From: Calonectria ilicicola
Taxonomy: Eukaryota > Ascomycota > Sordariomycetes > Hypocreales > Nectriaceae
DNA length: 64,000 bases
Reading direction: 5' to 3'
NCBI GenBank assembly: GCA_020809705.1
Contig: CP085825.1
Location: 1,302,001-1,366,000 of the forward strand
Shown here: piece after piece, positions 56,934 through 64,000 of the stretch
Layout of the letters: each line of letters opens with the position of its first letter
Numbering within the stretch: the stretch's first letter is position 1
Notes under the pieces: generated by a model
Seen by the model: the letters and a program-made list of their open reading frames with translations, nothing else
What the model was told of the DNA's origin: nothing
Database searches by the model: none
Made by a program: the position numbers and the translations under genes

Positions 56934-58380
56934 ATGCCTCCCCGAAAGCGCGCCGCCGATGAGGCTGCCGCCGCTCCTCGTCGGAGCTCTCGGCGCACCT
57001 CCACCAAGAGCCAGTATTTCGATGACAGCAGTGATGAGCTTGTAAAGGAAGAAACCAACGAGGTCGAGCCACCAACCAAGAAGAGGCGCGGGAGACCCTC
57101 AAAGAAACCAGAAGCAAAGAAACCAGAAGCGAAGAAACCAGAAACGAAGAAATCAGAAGCTAAGAAGCGTGAAGTGAAGGAGGATTCTGATGAGGCGTAT
57201 GAGGACGAAAAGCCGACAGATGACAAAGAGGATGACGATGCTGGCGATTCAGACGATTCGGATGCGCCACCCAAGGTTACCTTTATTCCGTTACCCAAGC
57301 TGCTCGACGAAGGCGGCATTCCGTACGAGGACTCGAAATTGCATCCGAACACGATTGAATTCTTGAAGCTGCTCAAGGCTAACAATCGCCGACCTTGGCT
57401 TAAGTGTGCGTGGACGGGAGAGATTGTTCAACCATTGGTGCGCCGAAGCTAATTCGTTGATTGCAGCACATGACCCCGAGTACAGACGGGCTCTCAAAGA
57501 TTGGGAATCATTCGTCCTTAGCGCCACCGACACTGTCATTGAAGTCGATGAGACGATTCCCGAGCTACCTGTCAAGGATGTTATATTCCGAATCTATCGC
57601 GACGCTCGTTTCAGCAAAGATCCCACCCCCTACAAGGTCAGAATTTAAACTCTGTATGCGGAATAGGACAAAGGCTGACACTTTTACACATTTAGCCACA
57701 CTTTTCTGCTGCTTGGTCCCGTACAGGCCGCAAGGGCGCATATGCGTGCTATTACGTTCATTGCGAACCCGGTTCGGCCTTTGTCGGCGGAGGCATTTGG
57801 TGCCCGGCATGGGATAAACTGCAAAACCTCCGGGCTAGCGTCGATCGACGATCCAAAGGATGGCGACGGGCCCTCAATGACCCAGACTTCAAGCGCATGT
57901 TTTTACCAAAGCTAAAAGCAGGTGCCGACGAAAAGGCAGCCTTGCAAGCTTTTGCAGCCGAGAACAAGGAGGGCGCATTGAGTCTGGCTCCATCAGTGAG
58001 TGGTTGACCCAAACGACAAGGAGTTAGACAAATTAACGTTCGTATTTGATAGGGCTACCGAAGGGACCACCCAGATATTGAGCTTCTCAGATTGAAGAAC
58101 TTTACAGTGCGAAAGAAGATCCCGGATGACCTGTTCACCAGCGACGACGGCCAAGAGAAGCTTGCAGAAGTTTTGCGAGCCATGTCCAAATTTGTACGTA
58201 TCAGTCTAATCAGCAACCTGGATGGTGGTACTAATGGGGTCACAGGTTGCTTTCCTGAATAGCATTGTTATGCCTGATCCTGATGACGACGGCGATGATG
58301 ATGATGAAGAGGAGGAAGAGGAGGGACAGGAAGAGGGGGAAGGCAATGATGATGAGGATGAGGATGAGGATGAGGAGTAA
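56934..58380 (+). CDS. DUF2461-family protein with AT-hook N-terminus and acidic tail
   Basis: Five exons, 56934-57405, 57467-57636, 57696-57995, 58053-58193 and 58246-58380, give 405 residues. The first splice (donor GTGCGT) joins NNRRPWLK to SHDPEYRRALKDW; others join TPYK to PHFSAAW and APS to GYRRDHP, all typical of the DUF2461 (TIGR02453) family. The N-terminal 110 residues are disordered and charged: RKR, an AT-hook-like KKRRGRPSKK (about 49-58), then four to five imperfect KKPEA repeats and Asp/Glu runs. The conserved domain covers about residues 115-375, with DVIFRIYRDARFSKDPTPYK and YYVHCEPGSAFVGGGIW. The C-terminus is an almost pure Asp/Glu tail. Biochemical function is unknown. The AT-hook and basic repeats suggest a nuclear, DNA-associated role (inference). 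It is convergent with the nuclease gene. Confidence 0.87.
57105..57170 (+). repeat. 15-bp coding tandem repeat (KKPEA units)
   Basis: Imperfect tandem 15-base units within exon 1 of the DUF2461 gene encode KKPEA, KKPEA, KKPET, KKSEA and a decayed KKRE. The unit preserves frame, so copy-number change would alter only the length of the basic linker. Confidence 0.8.
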
Positions 58381-58625
58381 TTCTTGGGTTGAGCACTGGG
58401 TTTCTCGAATATCTTGTTCACGGCGTTATGGTTGGAACTTTATGTTGGACAGTGGTCAATAAACGTGATATTAGTCATATTTTCAACCATTCAATGTGTA
58501 TTTTTTAAGTCATGCTAGGTCATATATTACTTCATTTACAACATATATACATGAAGTCATTTTCAAGCCGAGATCTAGTATACACGAATTGTTACATCCC
58601 AATGCAAGATGCCGAATTCTCACGT

Positions 58626-60572
58626 TCAGCAAAGGTTAAAGCGAGCAACGCTGGGATCGTGGTCGCTGACCTGGTCGTCGTAGTTCTGCCACGTGTTGAC
58701 GTGGAGGTGCTCGTACTTGACATCGCTCTTCAGGCCCTCGCTAATAAACATGTGGTCGAGCGCCTCGCAGTTCATGTCGTACAGGTACGTGTATCGCTCG
58801 ACGGCAGGAATCTCAGCGACCTCGTCGAGGTCAGTCAGACCCGACTTCTCGATAAAGGTCTGCAGAGGCTGGACCTGGATAAACTCATTGAAGTCTCCCG
58901 CGGTGATGACGTGAGCGTTTGCGTCCTTGGACAGGATCTCGGCAATGAAGGATGCAGTGATCTCGGCCTGCTGAGTGCGCTTGTCGATGGGGCTGTTGAC
59001 TGGAGTTCGGGCATCGCCGTGGAGAGAGCTCGAGCCGCCCTTGCTGCTAAGGTGCACGTTGACGGTGAAGAATGGGGTGTCGCTGTCGACGGGCTTCCAC
59101 ATGGCGACGAGAGGCTTGCGGCTGGCGTCCCAGGCAGAGTTTGTGGGGTCAATGACACCAGGGTTGTACTTGAGCGTGGGACCATCGAGGACCTCGTTGG
59201 CCTGGGTGGCAGTGCCGGGGTTCACATCGACGAGCTCAATTCGGTCAGCGCGGTAGAAGTAAGCAACGCGAATGTTGCCGCCGGGCTGGCCACCATCTTT
59301 TCCATCCACAGGATCAACGTCGACAAATGAGTAGGTTGGGCCGCCGGCCGCCTCAATGTTCTGGGCGAGAGTGGTCAGCGTCTGGTTGGCAGAAACAACG
59401 CCATCATTGGTGGCTCCTGAGTTGTCCTGGATCTCCTGGAGGAAGATGAAATCAGGGCTGTGGAGCTTGTTGACAATCTGGTCGACGACCAGGGGCAGGT
59501 GGGTTGATTCGGGGTTCAGGTTCTCCGTGTTGTAATCAGCGACGGAGATGCCCTTGCATGTGCCGGTGCTAGTGAAGCTGACGGCAGGGTATTCGGCATC
59601 AGCAGCCTTGGAAACCTTGAGAGCAGTGAGGGGGAGAATACGGTAGAAACCGTAGGCGTAGTAGACAACGCCGGTGATGTCGCCAATGTAGTCACCCAAC
59701 TTGGTGTCAGTGGGGTTGCTGGAGCCATCGACGGGAGAGCCAATGATGATGGCCTCAGGGTTGGCATCTAATGCATTTAGTTAGAATATCATGGTTAAGC
59801 AAAGGTTTCAAGATGTCGGGCTAATACATACCCTGATCCAGCATAGTCAGGCCACCGTGACCGTTGAGTCCCGAAACCTCCCAGTCGCCACGGACCCAGG
59901 TGTCGCCATACTGATTAGCGCGGCTGATGGCATATGCAGTCTTCACAGTGACCAGCTCACCTACGAGGCTCTCCCAGAAGTCAAGACCATATGAGCTGGG
60001 CTGCAGCTTGGGGTTAGTGGTGGAGATGAGAGACTTGTTGTTGGGGACACCAAAGATGTCGCCATCATCAAGGCTGGAGAATTGCTTGGTGGGAGGAGAC
60101 AGAGTGTCGACGCCAATGACCAGTGGCGTGACAGAATTGTTTGAAGACTGGACGACAATGTTGGTGGGTGAGGTGAGTTCGGTGAGATACAGGTAGTCGA
60201 CGCTTGATCTATGTGGAGGTGGCTGCTTGTTAGCCCTGGAATTGCGCCGTAACCTAACGTTTAAGCTTAAACTGCGCCTTACCTATACTCTTTAACGGCA
60301 CCGCCCAGCGTCACAACATCGCCCACCGACACCTTTGAGACGGCCGAGCTGCCGTAGATGTAAAGGGCCTCAGAGGTGGCGCTGTTGTTGTCCGACTTGG
60401 TGGAGCGCAGCCAGAAGCCGGCGCTGCCCTTGGCCGTGACGAGGCCGGTGACGTTTGTGACCGTCTTGCCGCTGTAAGGCGACAGGAACTTGTCGCCGTT
60501 GATCTCGGCAATGGTCTCGGCCGAGACAACACTGGCTGCGACGCCGAGGAGCGACACGGCGAGGGACCTCAT
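58626..60572 (-). CDS. Secreted endonuclease/exonuclease/phosphatase-family nuclease (ExeM/NucH-like)
   Basis: Three exons in coding order, 60572-60283, 60208-59832 and 59767-58626, encode 602 residues; introns are 74 and 64 nt. The N-terminus is a clear signal peptide (MRSLAVSLLGVAASVVSA). Residues about 25-100 (GKTVTNVTGLVTAKGSAGFWLRS, then ALYIYGSS and VGDVVTLGG) match the OB-fold found in front of bacterial extracellular nucleases such as ExeM, NucH and YhcR. From about residue 295 the EEP catalytic fold is complete: YNTENLNP, FIFLQEIQDN, FTVNVHLSSKGG, ITAGDFNEF and a final QVSDHDPSVARFN with the catalytic Asp-His. Several N-glycosylation sites (NVT, NNS, NQT) fit secretion. The likely role is metal-dependent degradation of extracellular DNA or RNA for nutrition. 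The family is mostly bacterial in description but is common in filamentous ascomycetes. Confidence 0.92.
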
Positions 60573-62809
60573 TATTATTGTTGGGGAGGAGACACGGCGG
60601 TGGGATGCAGATGTAACTGTACTGTACTGTACAGACACGAGGGATTGCAACGGTGGTGCTCGACCCTGGATGGATTGAGCTGCCCAACAAGATGCGAGTG
60701 TACATGGCGGACGACTCCCGTGTGCGGCACATGGTACATATATACACTTCTCCCTAGGACTTCAGCTCACATCTAGCCCTTTGCATCTGGAATGGACAGA
60801 GATACGAGCTGCCCCTGTCTGCCCATGGTTCGTCTTTGCACGCCCAGAAACTAGCAGAATGCCCCCATCCCCATCGCAGTACCAATCCCCGAGGCCCAGC
60901 TACGCTCTAGGCCATGGCCTCCGCCCAATTGCGACACCGACGTCCGCTGCTTCTCCCGCGCTGTCAAGCCCGTACCTGCAGCTCATCCTTTTCCCGCCAA
61001 CCCCTCCCCCGGTCGTCCCGTATCGTCCACCCTATCGATCCGCGGAGCCCTGGCACGTTTGTCGATGCGCCGCCGGCGATTCGGCCACTCAGCGTGCTTG
61101 GGTGCCCCCCCAACCGCCACCCTGGCCGAGGCTCTCGTTGGCAGACAGCAGCGAGCCAGTAGGAGGGCATTGGGGATTGGGGATTGGGAGGGGGGCGGAG
61201 GGAGATTTGAGGGAGGGGGAGGGGAGGGGCGAGAGCCCATGGCGCGCACCCATCATCCATCCAGCGCGGCAGCTTTGCCGCATTCTGCAGGTGCCTGGGC
61301 GCACGACCCAGACTCTAAAACCCAAGCCTAAAAACAAGAATGATAGTTAAGCTACGGGAGCGAGGTCCTTTTGCAACTCTATCTCTTGCTGCTCCAGTCT
61401 CCATCCTGGCTTGAGCGCCCTCGTTAGTTGAGCCGCTGATGGCGCTCTGTTGGCCCATTGGCCAAAACAAAAACCCCCCTCCTCCAACCAAGTCTCGGCG
61501 CCCTCTAGCCTGTGGGTGTTGAGAGACACCGGCGGCGTTGCCTGCCTACCTGCCCCCTTGAAATATACCGACGTCCTGTGTCTCGTGCATGCAATTCGCC
61601 AGGTCATTCGTCCACGCTTGAGGAACTGCGCTCCGCTTCATTTCCGAATCCAAAGCCAGGGAGCGTTTGCATAAAGAAAATCTAGTGCTGGAAAAACCCA
61701 AATGCAAGGCAGCGGCTGACCCGGTTATCGTGATGCCATAAAACCCCTAGTAGAGAACCCAGCTTCCTCATCCAGACTCGACCAAGTGTGATGTGCCAAG
61801 GACCAGGGAGGGTTCCCATCTATCAATCTCGGCCACCAGATGCCGATGCTAAAAAAAAATTGCTTGGCTTTGCATGTGAATTTTCGCATTCAAAAGCCCC
61901 TGCCTCCATTTAAACCCCCTGACTGGATCTCCTCCTTTACCTGGTCTCACCATGCATGGGACGGGAGGAACTCTATGTTGATAGGTCTGCTGACCACGGC
62001 CTTCCTATTCCACCAACGAGAGGAGCAGGAATATATAAAGTGTACAATGCTCGTTGATAAGAAGCTGAGAAGGAGGGTGGGTTATTTAAACCTAGCTCAT
62101 TTACATACAATCAACTCAGGAAACCTAGTCACAACGCTTCACACATATACACATTCGCATCTGCACAAAGAGACTGTCCCAAGTGGGAATACCGAACAAG
62201 GAGAGGGACTAAAAGAAATCCTTCATTCTTGTTCAACTTGATTCATCAAGACACAAACACATGACACTGTCACTCTACTGCCGGACTGTCTCCGACCATC
62301 GAAAAGTAGTTCGCTAAATATCAGCTTACCTCCCAAACCCAAATAACATCCAAACACTGCCTATTCGCATAGGCAGTGTGAGAAGGGTAAAGAAATCCCT
62401 TTGCGGGCATAGTTGACCAAAAACGCCGCTTTAGTTACCAAGAGTTGAACAATTCCTCCAGTGTGTAGGAAACCCAAAACAAAAAAGACTTTCCAAAATT
62501 GCTCGAATGGGCTCCGAGGCGGTCGGTGCCGCACCACATGGCCAGCAACAAAAAAAAATCGGCTAACTAACGACCGGCGCCATTTCCGCAGAGACACAGC
62601 TGACCCAGGGCAGTTGTTTTTTTTTTTTTTCTGGGTGCAACTAGGCGCGGTTTCGCCGTTTGCGAATCCTGGAGACCCACTCCGTTCTCCATTGGCTTTC
62701 GCCGACAAGCCCGATGGCGCGGGGCGCGCGCACTGAGCGGGGATGGAGGAGTCATTTTGTGTATCGTGAAAAGATATACCTTTGTGGATCGCAGCAAGCG
62801 CTATCTCGT
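60573..62809. other. Intergenic region, no supportable gene
   Basis: The left end is the promoter and leader of the secreted nuclease (minus strand), including tandem TGTAC units at about 60617-60632. A G-rich block with four or more G-tracts lies at 61172-61229. Plus-strand frames up to 189 codons (60781-61350) are proline/arginine-rich shadows without motifs. The right end is the 3' flank of the NMNAT gene. Confidence 0.5.
61172..61229 (+). other. G-quadruplex-capable G-rich block
   Basis: On the plus strand there are many runs of three to six G separated by 1-7 bases, starting with two GGGGATT units. This exceeds the usual requirement of four close G-tracts. It lies about 600 bases upstream of the nuclease start, in non-coding DNA. 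Confidence 0.65.
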
Positions 62810-63928
62810 TCAACCCTTGCTGGGGCCGGCCACAGACTCACTAGCCTTTTCCTTGCCCTTGTGGTCCTGCGCCAAATCGAGGTCGCGGTACAGGTTGTGC
62901 TCATATATGTAGTTGATGACATCATCGGGGATTCTATGCGCGCACGGGGTTAGTAACTATTCCGCTCGGATCAACAGCCCGGAACTCGCGTTACTCACAG
63001 GTAATCGATGCTCATGTCTCGCTTCAACAGCAGACGAACCTTGGTGCTGCTAATGTCGTTGGTTACAACCTGTGCAGTCAAGTCAAGTTAGCCACGTGAG
63101 CGCCTGCGGGGTGCAGCAATGGGCGCTGGTGCATACCTGGCGGATGATGTGAATGTTGTGCTCCCACTGCTTAAGATTTGCCAAGGCCGAGTCCAGCTCG
63201 GTTCCGGAGCGTTCAAGCGCAAAGACGCCGTAGTTTCCAAGAATGTGGTCGAGATCGCGGGCGTCCCAGACACCGGGGGTGGACATGGTCTGGATCAGGT
63301 CAAGGCCGGCAAGCAGCACGATGCGGGCGCGCTTGCGTGTGCCGTCGCTGCACTCGACGCCACCCATGACCTCGTTGATCTCATAGTCAAAGTGGTCAAG
63401 CACGCGGGCGGTAGGGATGAAACTCAGGTTCTCGGCCTCCCAAGGATCAACCATCAACCATTTGGACATGTTTTCAGTGGCCAGCTCGCACATGCGGACG
63501 CGGTGCTGGGCCGGAGCCAGGCCCTTCTTCTTGTATGCATCCGACACAGGCGAGAGATAGCCGCCAATAACTTCGAATCCTAACGGCCGGGGGCTGTCAG
63601 CGCTGGCGTGCTCCACGGGACGCAAAATCCGCCGGGAAATGCAAAACGGGGGATTCACTGACCTTCATTCTTGCTGTGGTCTCTAGCCATCGGAAACATC
63701 CTCAGGTGTAGAAACGTAATTGGTGAGACTGCGCGAGAGAATTGTCAGCCATGATACAGCCTCGGAGACGGCCGGGGCGGGTGTCGCACATGAACCACAG
63801 GCAACCAGCACCAAAGGCGTGCGCGAGGCATCGCATGTGCGCTGGAGTCGGTGTGAGGGGAACGTGTAGCCCTCGGGCGTCATGTCCTTGACGTATTGGT
63901 AGTCGCAAGCCATGGTGGAGGGCTCCAT
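62810..63928 (-). CDS. NMA1: Nicotinamide/nicotinate mononucleotide adenylyltransferase (NMNAT)
   Basis: Five exons in coding order, 63928-63790, 63728-63663, 63579-63137, 63069-62999 and 62933-62810, encode 280 residues; introns are 61, 83, 67 and 65 nt. The first splice rebuilds ACGSFSPITFLHLRMFPMARD (residues 43-63), the ATP-binding GSF(S/N)P...H motif of eukaryotic NMNATs. Other family features are GGYLSPVSDAYKKKGL, MSKWLMVDPWEAE, LLAGLDLIQTMSTPGVW, and near the end DISSTKVR, the ISSTxxR phosphate-binding motif, then LIPDDVINYIYEHNLY. The enzyme joins ATP and NMN or NaMN to make NAD or deamido-NAD and serves both de novo and salvage routes. Yeast has two copies (NMA1, NMA2); the symbol is by analogy. 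Two in-frame ATGs (63928 and 63913) are possible starts; I chose the first. Confidence 0.95.
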
Positions 63929-64000
63929 GTGTGTGTCTACGTGTTGGGGTGAGGTCCGGATGTAGGTGTAGTTGTGAAAGTCAACTTGTCTAAGCCTCGA
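63929..64000 (-). promoter_or_regulatory. Start of the NMNAT upstream region, cut by the window edge
   Basis: Only 72 bases of 5' flank are present before the window ends. They contain CACACA and CACCT-like leader sequence on the minus strand and no recognisable TATA box. Confidence 0.4.

Noticed and set aside
58512..59330. A 272-codon frame antisense to the secreted nuclease
   Set aside because: It overlaps the conserved catalytic exon in antisense, has repetitive Val/Leu/Asp composition and no recognisable fold.
60781..61350. A 189-codon proline-rich plus-strand frame
   Set aside because: It arises from C-rich and G-rich low-complexity DNA, including the G-tract block; no motifs.

Overview
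The window is nuclear DNA of a filamentous ascomycete (Pezizomycotina). The evidence is short introns of about 45-117 nt, mostly GT...AG with CTAAC/CTGAC-like branch sites close to the acceptor, long intergenic tracts, and gene families typical of this group: a DUF1752/DUF3295 protein, an RTA1-like protein, a Zn2Cys6 regulator and a fungal-specific regulator of the 'TRKFIRSHVM' type. Sordariomycetes/Hypocreales is my best guess from the protein sequences, but this is inference. I see no rRNA, no CRISPR array, no convincing tRNA and no virus or toxin gene.

Layout. The left 40 kb is gene-poor. It holds a DUF1752/DUF3295 regulator-like gene with a long CT-rich leader (5.07-6.83 kb), about 14.5 kb without a supportable gene (6.8-21.3 kb), a divergent pair of a 655-residue TLC-like membrane protein (minus) and a DHA2-type MFS transporter (plus) at 21.3-25.6 kb, a second 6.8 kb gap, a CHY zinc-finger protein (32.4-34.5 kb, minus), and a third gap of 6.1 kb. 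The gaps are punctuated by short, almost pure A+T tracts of ATTTT/TAAAA type. One 309-bp element with Tc1/mariner-like ends lies in the first gap (11.24-11.55 kb).

The right 24 kb is compact. In order: RTA1-like membrane protein (+), Zn2Cys6 regulator (-, convergent with RTA1), CCT5 chaperonin subunit (-), HBS1 ribosome-rescue GTPase (+, divergent from CCT5), a short-chain dehydrogenase (-), a fungal-specific regulator without a zinc cluster (+, divergent from the dehydrogenase), the ER chaperone BiP/Kar2 (+), an AT-hook/DUF2461 protein (+), a secreted endonuclease/exonuclease/phosphatase-family nuclease (-) and NMN adenylyltransferase (-).

Function. CCT5, HBS1, BiP and NMNAT are housekeeping genes for protein folding, translation quality control, ER folding and NAD synthesis. 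The accessory part is three small arrangements of membrane protein or enzyme beside a transporter or regulator: TLC protein/MFS, RTA1/Zn2Cys6 and dehydrogenase/regulator. I did not find a complete secondary-metabolite cluster or an obviously new multi-gene system. The points most worth checking are the large TLC-like protein and its MFS neighbour, possible alternative splicing at HBS1 (the known HBS1/SKI7 arrangement), a GC-AG intron in the RTA1 gene, a 12-nt micro-exon in CCT5, and the Tc1-like MITE. All spliced structures were derived by hand from reading frame, splice signals and family resemblance; no transcript data were available.
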